Below are positions 51,454 through 59,900 of a stretch of DNA of 64,000 nucleotides, one piece after another. The stretch lies in assembly GCA_021228405.1 (NCBI GenBank), contig JAJQRF010000002.1:62001-126000 (forward strand), in the 5' to 3' direction. Source of the stretch: Pyrinomonadaceae bacterium. Lineage in GTDB: Bacteria > Acidobacteriota > Blastocatellia > Pyrinomonadales > Pyrinomonadaceae. Below the pieces are notes generated by a model that was not told the origin of the DNA, made no database searches, and saw only the letters and a program-made list of their open reading frames with translations. Every line of letters begins with the position of its first letter. Position 1 is the first letter of the stretch. Both the position numbers and the translations under genes were made by a program.

Positions 51454-51909
51454 TTATTTCGTTCGGAGAATTTTTGAACCGATGAAAATGATGAAAAGCG
51501 TCAGCGTGGTTGCCGCCGAGATAAGACAAAACTGGCAAAACGCCTCGATGACGTAGGCTTGTAAATAAAGAAAGTAAGCGGTAAACCCAGTCATTAGGGT
51601 CACGACTGCACCGAAAAGATTCCACCACGAACGGCTGACGAAAGCCGTTAATATTGCCAAAACGAAAGCCGTGAGATACGCCGCAATGCCGTAAGCGGCA
51701 GTCGGAATGCCGAACATTTCGGCGTATTGACTTGTCAAAACCATTTCGCACCCGCTGATAATACTGCACGGCACAGGCTCGGCGGTGTAATGGTGAATCG
51801 TCAGATAAACCGAATCGGCAATGCCGATCAAAGCCACGACCGCCGCGATTAAAGGAATCTTAGCGGTCAGGCTTTTTCTTTCGAGTTGTAAAACTTCGGA
51901 ACTACTCAT
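51454..51909 (-). CDS. Vitamin K epoxide reductase (VKOR)-family protein
   Basis: A 151-residue membrane protein with four helices. It has Cys48 and Cys54 (PCSIISGC) in the loop and the active CxxC at Cys125-Cys128 (AFCQFC) in a helix. Bacterial VKOR proteins replace DsbB and re-oxidise DsbA-like proteins using quinone. It starts directly after the stop of the DsbA-like gene (TAAATG), so the two form a coupled pair for making disulfide bonds in the periplasm. Confidence 0.92.
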   Translation of the reverse strand: MSSSEVLQLERKSLTAKIPLIAAVVALIGIADSVYLTIHHYTAEPVPCSIISGCEMVLTSQYAEMFGIPTAAYGIAAYLTAFVLAILTAFVSRSWWNLFGAVVTLMTGFTAYFLYLQAYVIEAFCQFCLISAATTLTLFIIFIGSKILRTK

Positions 51910-52725
51910 TTACTTCGTTTCTTTTTTTCCGTCCGGGATTGCCGGTTTTACGGTTGTATCGGCGGTTTTTGAATTATTACCTGCAGATGAATTCGATGCC
52001 GTATTTGACGGTGCGCCTGGCGTAACAGGTGCCGTTTGTGCATTGCCTGCTTTTTGAAGCTCGGCATCAATGATCTGCCGCAATCCTTCAACGCTCATTT
52101 GCGGAAACGGAACGCTTACCCCGTTAATGTAGATCGTCGGCGTTCCCGTAATGTTCAGAGCACGTCCGCGCTGGAGGTCGGCATCGACACGATTTTTCGC
52201 TCCCAAACCATTTACATCGGCTTTATATTTTTCGACTTCAAGTCCGAGTTTTTCGGCATAGCCTTCAAAAATGGTGCGTGCGTCCGAAGCATTCGACCAC
52301 GTCTGCTGATTCGAGAAAAGCATATTCTGCATATCCCAGAATTTTCCCTGCATTCCTGCCGCTTCCGCCGCAACTGCCGCATCATAAGCATTTTTATGCA
52401 TCTGAACGAGCGGATAGTTGCGATAGATGAACTTGATACGGCTTCCATAGGCAGCCTGAACATTTTTCATAATGCCGTGAACCTGCGCACAAGTCGGACA
52501 TTGAAAATCGGCAAATTCCTCGACCGTAACGGCGGCAGTCGGCGAACCGAGCATATTCGGCGGCGTTGCCCCGACCGGCGCGTTTGCCATATTCGGGGTC
52601 GGAGCGGCATTCGCAGAATTTTTAACTGCCGTATTGTTGCCCGCTTTTTTGTCGTTGCAGCCGAAGGCAAAGGCGAGCAAACCGATAATGATGAAAAGTT
52701 TCGTGTAATTTGCAATATTTTTCAT
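51910..52725 (-). CDS. DsbA-like thioredoxin-fold lipoprotein
   Basis: A 271-residue secreted thiol oxidase. The signal peptide ends with AFAFGC, so Cys23 probably becomes a lipidated N-terminus; the Phe before the Gly is unusual, so it might be a cleaved soluble protein instead. The active site is Cys76-Pro-Thr-Cys79 (FQCPTC) in a DsbA/thioredoxin fold, and the cis-proline loop is TGTPTIYING. It oxidises protein thiols and hands electrons to VKOR, encoded next. A Thr/Asn/Ser-rich tail (about 225-271) may extend over the cell surface. Confidence 0.9.
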   Translation of the reverse strand: MKNIANYTKLFIIIGLLAFAFGCNDKKAGNNTAVKNSANAAPTPNMANAPVGATPPNMLGSPTAAVTVEEFADFQCPTCAQVHGIMKNVQAAYGSRIKFIYRNYPLVQMHKNAYDAAVAAEAAGMQGKFWDMQNMLFSNQQTWSNASDARTIFEGYAEKLGLEVEKYKADVNGLGAKNRVDADLQRGRALNITGTPTIYINGVSVPFPQMSVEGLRQIIDAELQKAGNAQTAPVTPGAPSNTASNSSAGNNSKTADTTVKPAIPDGKKETK

Positions 52726-52767
52726 TGATTTATTGATAAACGAATTATTTTTTTCTACAGTTCGAGA

Positions 52768-54696
52768 TTATTTTACAATTTTCAGTTTTTTTCTGACAGC
52801 GCGGCGGTCTTCCATCACTTCGACGGTTTCTTTAACTTTCGTGTAAATTCCGTCCGCGTCCAAACCGTATTTCGCCAGTAAAAGTTTCGCGTCGCCGTGC
52901 GTGACGATGCGGTCGGGCACACCCATTCGGACGACTTTGACTTGATCCTGTATTCCGTTTTCTTCTAAAAGTTCCAGAACCGCCGAACCGAATCCGCCCG
53001 TCAGATAAGCTTCTTCGACCGTGACGAGCAAGCGGTGCGTTTTCGCGACGGAAAGGATCATCTCGGCATCGAGCGGTTTGACGAACCGCGCATTGATGAC
53101 CATTGCATCGATTCCGTCCTTATCGAGTTGCTCCGCCGCCTTGACCGCGGGATAAACCATCGAACCGTAAGCGATGATCGCCATATCGCCGCCTTCGCGC
53201 AAAACTTCCGACTTTCCGATCTCGATCTTTTTCGGGGCGGCGGAAATGTCAACCCCGTGACCGCTCCCGCGCGGATAACGAAGTGCCGCCGGAGCAGGAT
53301 ATTCGATCGCCGTCAGGAGCATATCGCGCATTTCGGCTTCGTCCTTCGGAGCCATCAAAACGATATTCGGATACGAGCGCAGATAAGCGATGTCCTGAAG
53401 CCCGTGATGCGTCGGACCGTCTGCCCCGACGATTCCGGCGCGATCCATCGCCAGCGTAACATTCAGATTTTGCAGACAAACATCGTGCACGACCTGATCG
53501 AAGGCGCGCTGTAGAAACGTCGAGTAGATCGCCGCAACGGGTTTCAGCCCTTCGCAAGCCATTCCCGCGCAAAACGTGACGGCGTGCTGTTCGGCGATGC
53601 CGACATCGAACGAACGGTCGGGAAATTTTTCGAGAATCTTGTCAACGCCCGTTCCGTCGGGCATTGCGGCAGTCAGTGCGACGATTGATTCGTCTTTTTC
53701 CATCAGTTCGCACATCGTTCTGCCGAAAACTTCCGTGTAGGTCGGCGCGGCGGGTTTCGATGCCGAAAGCGGTTTTCCCGTTTTAATGTCGAAAGGTCCG
53801 GTCGCGTGATAGGCGTAATAATTTTTTTCGGGATTCGGAAAACCTTTGCCCTTCGTCGTCAGCGCGTGAACGATCACGGGACCGTCATCGACCTTTTTCG
53901 CTTCCTCGAGCGCACGAACGAGCATCGAAACATTATGCCCGTCAACGTAACCGATATATTTAAAACCCAATTCATTAACGAGCGCACCGGGCAAAACCGC
54001 CGCCGCGATCGCATCCTTAACGGATTTTGCGGCGCGGCGCAGACGTTCGCCGAAATATGGAACGGCTTCAAACGTGTCGCCGATGTCCTCTTTTAATTGC
54101 TGATAACTCTGCGCACCTTTGATGCGGTTCAAATAACGCGCCAACCCGCCGACCGCCGGAGCGATGGACATTTCGTTGTCATTTAATAAAACGATCAGAC
54201 GCGATTTCAGATGTCCCGCCTGATTGATGGCTTCCATTGCCATTCCGCCCGCCAGGGATGAATCGCCGATCAGCGCACAAACGTGAAAATCTTCGCCTTT
54301 CGTATCACGCGCCACCGCCATTCCGAGCGCGGCTGAAAGCGAGGTCGAAGCGTGTCCCGCACCGAACGTATCGTATTCGGATTCGTCGCGCTTCAAGAAG
54401 CCGGAAAGTCCGCCGTATTGTTTGATCGTGTGCAGTTCGTCGCGTCTTCCCGTTAAAATTTTGTGTGCATACGCCTGATGCCCGACATCCCAAACCAATT
54501 TGTCGTTCGGCGTGTCGAAAACATAGTGCATTGCCACGGCAAGCTCGACCGCACCCAGACTTGCGCCCGTATGTCCGCCCACACGCGAACAGGTTTCCAA
54601 CATAAATTGGCGAACTTCGTCCGCAACTTCCTGCAAATCTTCGACGCGCAATTGGCGCAAATCTTTCGGCGAATTTATTTCCGATAAAAATCTCAT
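52768..54696 (-). CDS. dxs: 1-deoxy-D-xylulose-5-phosphate synthase Dxs
   Basis: A 642-residue thiamine diphosphate enzyme. It joins pyruvate and glyceraldehyde 3-phosphate in the first step of the MEP isoprenoid pathway and also supplies thiamine and pyridoxal synthesis. Family motifs are present: VWDVGHQAYAHKILTGRRDE, GLSGFLKRDESEYDTFGAGH, the TPP-binding GDSSLAGGMAMEAINQAG... LNDNEMSIAP, and FDVGIAEQHAVTFCAGMA with the catalytic Glu. The ATG at 54696 follows CAGGATAAATT. It shares its direction with VKOR/DsbA, 42 nt upstream of their gene, but may use its own promoter. Confidence 0.97.
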   Translation of the reverse strand: MRFLSEINSPKDLRQLRVEDLQEVADEVRQFMLETCSRVGGHTGASLGAVELAVAMHYVFDTPNDKLVWDVGHQAYAHKILTGRRDELHTIKQYGGLSGFLKRDESEYDTFGAGHASTSLSAALGMAVARDTKGEDFHVCALIGDSSLAGGMAMEAINQAGHLKSRLIVLLNDNEMSIAPAVGGLARYLNRIKGAQSYQQLKEDIGDTFEAVPYFGERLRRAAKSVKDAIAAAVLPGALVNELGFKYIGYVDGHNVSMLVRALEEAKKVDDGPVIVHALTTKGKGFPNPEKNYYAYHATGPFDIKTGKPLSASKPAAPTYTEVFGRTMCELMEKDESIVALTAAMPDGTGVDKILEKFPDRSFDVGIAEQHAVTFCAGMACEGLKPVAAIYSTFLQRAFDQVVHDVCLQNLNVTLAMDRAGIVGADGPTHHGLQDIAYLRSYPNIVLMAPKDEAEMRDMLLTAIEYPAPAALRYPRGSGHGVDISAAPKKIEIGKSEVLREGGDMAIIAYGSMVYPAVKAAEQLDKDGIDAMVINARFVKPLDAEMILSVAKTHRLLVTVEEAYLTGGFGSAVLELLEENGIQDQVKVVRMGVPDRIVTHGDAKLLLAKYGLDADGIYTKVKETVEVMEDRRAVRKKLKIVK

Positions 54697-54940
54697 TAAT
54701 TTATCCTGCAAATACTTAACTCAAATTTCGCATTTTAGCTTGCCTTAAGGCAAATGTTAAATGCTACTTTCATTAATTTTGTTATAAAAATAAATGATGA
54801 AACGCCCGTAATTTTCGATTTTTTGCGTCTTTACATTTCTTTACCAAATTATTTTCGTCCAAATGATATTTTGAAACGTCAAAGATTGCGAAAAGCGAAA
54901 GCTGCAATAACAAACAAAACAAATTTTAGAGGTAAAAATA

Positions 54941-55477
54941 ATGTCATTAAAAAATAGATTCTTATCGGTTGCCGCCTTGACCGTTGCTGTCGGAGCGTTT
55001 TCAGTCGCCGCTTCAGCGCAGGATTCGAGCGCAACTTCGCAAGATAACACGCAAAAGGTCGAAAGACGTGAAAAAGGTTTCGGCAAAGGAATGCGTGGCG
55101 GCAAGCACGGCAAACGCGGCGGAATGATGCGCGGACTGCGCGGAATCGAACTGACCGACGCACAGAAGGAACAAATGCGCGCAATCCGTGAAGCAAACCG
55201 TCCCGACGAAACGACCAGAACCGAAATCCGCACGCTCGCCGAAGCCAAACGCAACGGAACTTTGACTGCCGATCAGCAGGAAAGACTCCAGTTTTTGAAA
55301 CAGCAGGGACGCGAAAAAGCACAGGCTGTGCAACAGCAAATTCTGGCGATCTTAACGCCCGAACAAATTCAACAGCTTGAGCAAAAGAAACAGGAAATGA
55401 AACAACGTTGGGAAGAACGCCGCCAGATGCGCCGCCAAAACGCTCCGCAATCGACGGAAAAACCGACCGACAATTAA
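54941..55477 (+). CDS. Secreted LTXXQ (Spy/CpxP-like) protein
   Basis: A 178-residue exported protein with a signal peptide (about 1-28, ending AASAQ). The middle has the LTxxQ-type helices: IELTDAQKEQMRAIREANRP and a second ILTPEQIQQLEQKKQEMKQR. This is the design of Spy and CpxP, periplasmic chaperones that sense envelope or metal stress. A basic Gly-rich segment (GKGMRGGKHGKRGG) precedes the helices. The ribosome site GAGG is well spaced before ATG 54941. It is divergent from dxs and has its own terminator. Confidence 0.85.
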   Translation: MSLKNRFLSVAALTVAVGAFSVAASAQDSSATSQDNTQKVERREKGFGKGMRGGKHGKRGGMMRGLRGIELTDAQKEQMRAIREANRPDETTRTEIRTLAEAKRNGTLTADQQERLQFLKQQGREKAQAVQQQILAILTPEQIQQLEQKKQEMKQRWEERRQMRRQNAPQSTEKPTDN

Positions 55478-55497
55478 CTCTTTTTCTTTAACAATAA

Positions 55498-55533
55498 AAA
55501 AAGGCGCGAGGCTTAAAAACCTTGCGCCTTTTT
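55498..55533 (+). terminator. Rho-independent terminator of the LTXXQ gene
   Basis: AAAAAGGCGCGAGG (55498-55511) pairs with CCTTGCGCCTTTTT (55520-55533) with one G-T pair. Confidence 0.85.
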
Positions 55534-55572
55534 ATGTTGGCAATCTTGATTTGCGATCCCGTAAATAAAATC

Positions 55573-55648
55573 CAAGCGTTCAGAGTTCCGCCTCCAGGCG
55601 GCAATTGCTCAGGGTTTAGCCTGCTAGAGCAGGGACTCTGAACGCTTG
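55573..55648 (+). repeat. Three-stem repeated element, copy C
   Basis: The outer stem CAAGCGTTCAGAGTTCC (55573-55589) pairs with GGGACTCTGAACGCTTG (55632-55648) over 17 positions with one G-T. Inside are hairpins CCGCCTCCAGGCGG (55588-55601) and CCTGCTAGAGCAGG (55620-55633). AATTTTTCCC follows, so it could also end transcription. Confidence 0.85.
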
Positions 55649-55768
55649 AATTTTTCCCGATCATTCCGAAATCTATCGATTTGGTATGAAAATCCGGAAT
55701 TTATTATAAAAATCTAAATTCCGGATAAAAACCTGCAATTTAACTTAAAAAATCGTCTTTACAACAAA

Positions 55769-55796
55769 GAAAGACGCGATTTTAACCGCGTCTTTC
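55769..55796 (-). terminator. Terminator of the 55823 gene
   Basis: GAAAGACGCG (55769-55778) pairs with CGCGTCTTTC (55787-55796). An A-rich stretch lies just beyond it on the plus strand, giving a T-run on the minus strand some 15 nt farther on. Confidence 0.65.
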
Positions 55797-55822
55797 CGAT
55801 TTTAATAAATCAACCCGTAAAA

Positions 55823-56383
55823 TCAGCCGATAAACATTTCGTCGTCCTGATAAACGCGGTCGATCTGTTTCGGCGCGGGTGCAAAAAGAACTTCCAGACC
55901 TTTTTTCACGCCCGCCATAATTGCCGCGATCTCGCGCGCGGGTTCGACGACTTTATGCTGGATGAAATCCGTCGTCGTCGCAACCTGCATTTGCGTGCGG
56001 TCAATCGTGTTGCTGACAAGCTCGACCTTATCTTTCGCCACGATCGCCGTTTCACCGACAAGCAGTTTCAGTTCGGAAACTTCTTCTTTGATAAGTCCGG
56101 CTGATTCGGCAAAATATTTCGTGGCGGTCGAAAGATTGCTGGAAATTTCGTTAAACTGCATCGAAATTTCCTTGCCCTGTTCACCGATCACGTTTACCTG
56201 CGCGATCAGGGGATCGATCTTGCCGATGATCGGGTTGACCTTTTCCTCGACACGATTGACCGTTCCGATCACTTTTTTGACAGTGATGGCAATGGCGATC
56301 AACGCGATCGCCATCACGATAAAGCAAATAGCGATAATGATCGAAGCGATCATCATCCAAAATTGCGGATCATTTGCGTTCAT
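55823..56383 (-). CDS. Membrane-anchored helical protein (DUF948-like)
   Basis: A 186-residue protein with one N-terminal membrane helix (about 9-35, MMIASIIIAICFIVMAIALI). A long helical region follows, KVNPIIGKIDPLIAQVNVIG and VSELKLLVGETAIVAKDKVEL, that resembles DUF948 proteins of general stress operons. The role is unknown. It follows the YtxH-like gene after a 9-nt gap, and both are stress-type membrane proteins that often occur together. Confidence 0.7.
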   Translation of the reverse strand: MNANDPQFWMMIASIIIAICFIVMAIALIAIAITVKKVIGTVNRVEEKVNPIIGKIDPLIAQVNVIGEQGKEISMQFNEISSNLSTATKYFAESAGLIKEEVSELKLLVGETAIVAKDKVELVSNTIDRTQMQVATTTDFIQHKVVEPAREIAAIMAGVKKGLEVLFAPAPKQIDRVYQDDEMFIG

Positions 56384-56392
56384 AAGTTAAAA

Positions 56393-56881
56393 TTAACTTT
56401 CTTTGTTATCAACGGGATAGCTCGGACGACCTTCGGTAATTGCCTTTGTTTCGTTGCGGCGTTTTTCCTGGTTATAAGCATCCTTTCCGGCATCGATCGC
56501 GGCGGTAAAGGGATTTGCCGTGCTGGTTGCCGCGCTTTTCGCTTTCTCGGCTAGCTCACCTGCTTTTTCCTTTAATTCGCCCGCTTTTTCCTGTGCCGTG
56601 TGATAAAGCTCGCCCGCTCTTTCCTGTGCTGAACTGTAAAGTTCACCGGCTCTTTCGCGCGTGACTTCGTAATATTCGCCCGCTCTTTCCTTCGCTAAAG
56701 CGGCGGCTTCCTTGCTTTTTTCAAGCCCTTTACGTGTCGCATCGGCAATGTCGCCACGCAGTTCTTCGCCGGATTTCGGCGCGAAAAGCAACGCCAAAAT
56801 AGCTCCGATTCCGCCGCCGATCAGCAGATAGGTCAATTTCGTGGTTGCGCTTGTTTCTTCTCTTTCGTGTTCGTATCTCAT
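56393..56881 (-). CDS. YtxH-domain general-stress-like protein with 11-residue repeats
   Basis: A 162-residue protein. The N-terminal membrane segment with GGGIGAILALLFAPKSGEELR is the YtxH signature. The rest repeats 11-residue units of the AGELYxxAQERAGEL kind, which resemble apolipoprotein/LEA-type amphipathic helices for desiccation or membrane stress. The ATG at 56881 is fixed by the AAAGGAG ribosome site; a longer frame exists upstream. It is followed by the DUF948-like gene, probably in one operon. Confidence 0.82.
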   Translation of the reverse strand: MRYEHEREETSATTKLTYLLIGGGIGAILALLFAPKSGEELRGDIADATRKGLEKSKEAAALAKERAGEYYEVTRERAGELYSSAQERAGELYHTAQEKAGELKEKAGELAEKAKSAATSTANPFTAAIDAGKDAYNQEKRRNETKAITEGRPSYPVDNKES

Positions 56882-56984
56882 AATAAATTCTCCTTTTGCA
56901 AATAATGCAATAAAAAAAATGCCAAGTTTCCGGTTAAATAAAATATAACAGAAACTTAGCACTTAGAGCAAAATATTTTTCGTT

Positions 56985-58436
56985 TCAGAACGAATTCCAA
57001 CAAATTACCGCGCCGAGAAACGTAATCACGAACGCGCTGAAAACCGGAACTGTTTTAACGATGCGGTTTTCCGCCAGGCGCGAACCGCTGAAAACCCTTC
57101 CGCCGTAAAGAAAAATCAAGCCGACCGCCGTTAGAGTTGCCGCCAAACCGAAGCTGAAAGCCGTCGTCAGGATCAAACCGTAGCCGATACGTCCGAGATT
57201 GATCGCCGAAAGCATCAGCACGAGTGCCGACGGACACGGCAAAAGCCCGCCTGAAATACCGAGCCCGAGCAGACTTTTCCACGAAACTTCTTCGGGCGGC
57301 AGATGCGAATGCGTATGACCGTCGTGCGTATGCGTGAACGCATCGGAGGAATCGGCGTGTGAATGTTCGGCGTGATGATGATGCACGGCGGCTTTTTCCC
57401 AACCTAAAACCGAAAAAAGCCGCGATTTGAACATCGACAGACCGATATAAAAAACGATCAATCCCGAAAAGAAACCCAAAAGCGGCATCAGCGTTTCGGG
57501 CAAAATATAATTTGAAGCAAACAAAGTTATCAAACCGAGCGCAAAAACGCCGAGCGTATGCGTGATCGTGACTGTCAAACCGAGAAAAACAGCGTGTTTC
57601 ACCGTTCCGCGCGAACCGACCAGATACGCACCGACGACAGTTTTTCCGTGTCCGGGCGACATCGCGTGCATCGCGCCTAAACCGATTGCGAGAAGCAGAC
57701 CGAAAAACGCGATCGTCGGCGTGATCTCGGGAACGGCGATAAGCTCGGCAAATTTGTCTTTTTGAAGCGCATTATTCGTATGCCCGTCGCGGTTTTGCAA
57801 GGCTTTCGCGTTTGACGGAATTACGCCGTCCGAAAACGAAAAAACTGCCGTTCTTTCGTTCAAAGGCGCATTCAGATTTTCCGCCGGGTAAGATTTTAGT
57901 TCGTCCGTGATGCCGCTTCCGAAAGCATTTGAATCGAAAACGCTGATCTTGCCGACACGATTGATAACGATCTCGTTCCAACCAAGGCGTTCCGCGTAGT
58001 TTGTGTTTTCAAATTTCACTTGATTGACTTCGCTCAGATTTGAAATTTCGCTCGAAAGATTCCATTCAAAGCGCAAAGTCGGCAGATTTCCCGCGCCTTC
58101 CTGAAGCGCAACGTTTTTCGATTCGGGATTTATCGCGGCAGACTGACCGTTTACCGTCAAAGATAAATTCGCCAAAATTTGGGGGGCGATCTTTTCCGCG
58201 AAAGCATTTAATTCTTCTTTTGAAAGTGTTTCATCTTTGTTCGTGTCGATCTCGTTTTTTAATTGAAACGTCGGGATTTCCGCCATATCGAGAATTTGGC
58301 GGATCTTAATACGCGATTTTTCGACTTCGAGCCGCGAATATTGATTAACGCTGAAATTTCCCAAAGGATGTGCCGATGCCGTCAATGCCGAAATCAAAAT
58401 AAATAGCCCGCTCAAAACTAAAATTGTCTTTTTCAT
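56985..58436 (-). CDS. NicO-family nickel/cobalt transporter with periplasmic EF-hand domain
   Basis: A 483-residue membrane protein with a signal peptide (about 1-22). The periplasmic N-terminal domain (about 23-230) has an EF-hand loop at 64-75 (Asp64, Asn66, Asp68, Thr70, Glu75) and HPLGNFSVNQYSRLEV. The C-terminal NicO/RcnA-like domain has HAMSPGHGKTVVGAYLVGS, GGLLPCPSALVLMLSA and about six helices. A His-rich cytoplasmic loop (HHHHAEHSHADSS...HTHDGHTHSH, about 347-375) would bind metal. Transport of Ni, Co or another divalent ion is likely. It follows the TPR gene. Confidence 0.86.
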   Translation of the reverse strand: MKKTILVLSGLFILISALTASAHPLGNFSVNQYSRLEVEKSRIKIRQILDMAEIPTFQLKNEIDTNKDETLSKEELNAFAEKIAPQILANLSLTVNGQSAAINPESKNVALQEGAGNLPTLRFEWNLSSEISNLSEVNQVKFENTNYAERLGWNEIVINRVGKISVFDSNAFGSGITDELKSYPAENLNAPLNERTAVFSFSDGVIPSNAKALQNRDGHTNNALQKDKFAELIAVPEITPTIAFFGLLLAIGLGAMHAMSPGHGKTVVGAYLVGSRGTVKHAVFLGLTVTITHTLGVFALGLITLFASNYILPETLMPLLGFFSGLIVFYIGLSMFKSRLFSVLGWEKAAVHHHHAEHSHADSSDAFTHTHDGHTHSHLPPEEVSWKSLLGLGISGGLLPCPSALVLMLSAINLGRIGYGLILTTAFSFGLAATLTAVGLIFLYGGRVFSGSRLAENRIVKTVPVFSAFVITFLGAVICWNSF

Positions 58437-58536
58437 TTTTCCTGTCTTTTTTGCATCAGAGCCGAAATTCATTCACGATTAGGTTTGATTATGAACAATT
58501 TCCGAATGGACAAATTCCGGCTCCAATCCTGTTAAA

Positions 58537-59832
58537 TTATTTCAATTCGGACAACGCCTTCCGCGCATTTTCGGCTTGCAGAAGATCGAATTTCGGATTT
58601 TGTTTCAAAGCCGTTTCGAGTAATTTTTTTGCTTCCGCTTTGTTTCCCAGGTCTTTTTCGATCATTCCCGCGTGATACAAAATTCGCGCATCGTTCGATT
58701 TCAGATTCAGCGCGGCGGAAATCGCCTTTTTCGCTTCCGTAAGCTGACCTTTTTTATAAAGCGTCCATGCCAAAGCGTCTGCCGTAAAAATATCCTTTCG
58801 CATTTCGGATTCGCGTTTCGTGATCGCTAAAGCCTCGTCCAATTTCAGGTTGCGGTCAGCCCAAAGCAGTGCAAGCCTTTTCTGATCGTTGTTGACACCG
58901 ATCTTCTGCTCGATGACCTCAACCAACTTGTATTGCTGTTCGGCTTTGTCGTTATTTCCCTGTTTCGTATAAATATCGCCGAGCAAAATCGCCGTTTCGA
59001 CATTCGGAACGCGGTTGAGTGCGTCGTTCAAAAAGCTAACTGCCGTTTCGAGATCGTCCTGTGCGGCGCGGACGCGACCTTTTCCGGCTAAAGCCAGATG
59101 ATAGTTCGGGAAATTTAAAAGTGCTTCGTCGTAAACTTTTTCGGCTTCGGCATATTTTCCGTGTTTCCAAAGCTCGTCACCGAGCTGAACCAAACACCAG
59201 CTTTGCGCTTCCTTATCCTGCGGGTCGGCGGTTCGCGCGGCGGTTTTATAGGCTTCGACCGCGCCTTCCGTATCGCCGTAAAGCGAGCGGAGATGTGCGA
59301 CGCGGGCATAGGAATTCGAGTTCGGTTTCAAATCGACCATCTTCTGCGCCGCTTCGACCGCTTCCTTATAATTGCCGAGTTCGACGTTCGCATCCGTCAA
59401 AACGCCGTAAACGAAAGCATCGTTCGGAAATTTCTGCTGTAAATCCTTTCCCGCCCGCAAAGCTTCATCGAAACGATGAAAAGTTAGATGGAGCGACGCT
59501 TTGAGTTTCTGTGCCGTGGTGTTTTCGGGTTCGATCTGCAACGCCTTTTCAAGTGCGGCTTCGGCTTTCGAGTTCAAACTGAAATCACCCGTGTTCCGCG
59601 CTTTTTTGATATACGCGGCGGCAAGCTGATTGTAGCCGTCTGCCGAATCGGGCATCTTTTCGATTAATTTCAAAATCTCGCCGATCTCCGAATCGTTTGT
59701 TTCAAGCGTTAAATTTTCATTTGCCGCTTTCACCGTCACGGTCGGATTTTCCGTTTTTGCCGAACACGCGCTGCCGATAAGACCGACCGCAAGCGCGAAA
59801 ATTATGAATATTTTTGACGTTTTTTGACGCAT
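58537..59832 (-). CDS. TPR lipoprotein next to the NicO and DUF4331 genes
   Basis: A 431-residue exported protein. The signal peptide ends VGLIGSAC, so Cys23 may be lipidated, although the lipobox is not standard. About nine tetratricopeptide units follow from residue 60 (ADGYNQLAAAYIKKARNTGD ... ARILYHAGMIEKDLGNKAEA), a protein-binding superhelix. Its place between DUF4331 and the NicO transporter suggests a joint function on an exported or metal-binding substrate. The DUF4331 gene upstream has a terminator, so this gene probably starts its own transcript. Confidence 0.8.
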   Translation of the reverse strand: MRQKTSKIFIIFALAVGLIGSACSAKTENPTVTVKAANENLTLETNDSEIGEILKLIEKMPDSADGYNQLAAAYIKKARNTGDFSLNSKAEAALEKALQIEPENTTAQKLKASLHLTFHRFDEALRAGKDLQQKFPNDAFVYGVLTDANVELGNYKEAVEAAQKMVDLKPNSNSYARVAHLRSLYGDTEGAVEAYKTAARTADPQDKEAQSWCLVQLGDELWKHGKYAEAEKVYDEALLNFPNYHLALAGKGRVRAAQDDLETAVSFLNDALNRVPNVETAILLGDIYTKQGNNDKAEQQYKLVEVIEQKIGVNNDQKRLALLWADRNLKLDEALAITKRESEMRKDIFTADALAWTLYKKGQLTEAKKAISAALNLKSNDARILYHAGMIEKDLGNKAEAKKLLETALKQNPKFDLLQAENARKALSELK

Positions 59833-59857
59833 AACCCTATTGATCGAATAGTCTGAA

Positions 59858-59895
59858 TAAAACGGAGCGCAAGTTGAAACGCTTGCGCTCCGTTT
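59858..59895 (-). terminator. Rho-independent terminator of the DUF4331 gene
   Basis: AAAACGGAGCGCAAG (59858-59872) and CTTGCGCTCCGTTTT (59881-59895) form a 15-bp stem with an 8-nt loop and flanking A/T runs, 5 nt after the DUF4331 stop. Confidence 0.88.
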
Positions 59896-59900
59896 TTCTT

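Larger units (their letters stand above)
55478..55822. other. 345-nt spacer with terminators and a structured repeat
   Basis: It holds the terminator of the LTXXQ gene (55498-55533), the three-stem element C (55573-55648) and the terminator of the next convergent gene (55769-55796). No gene is present. Confidence 0.6.
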
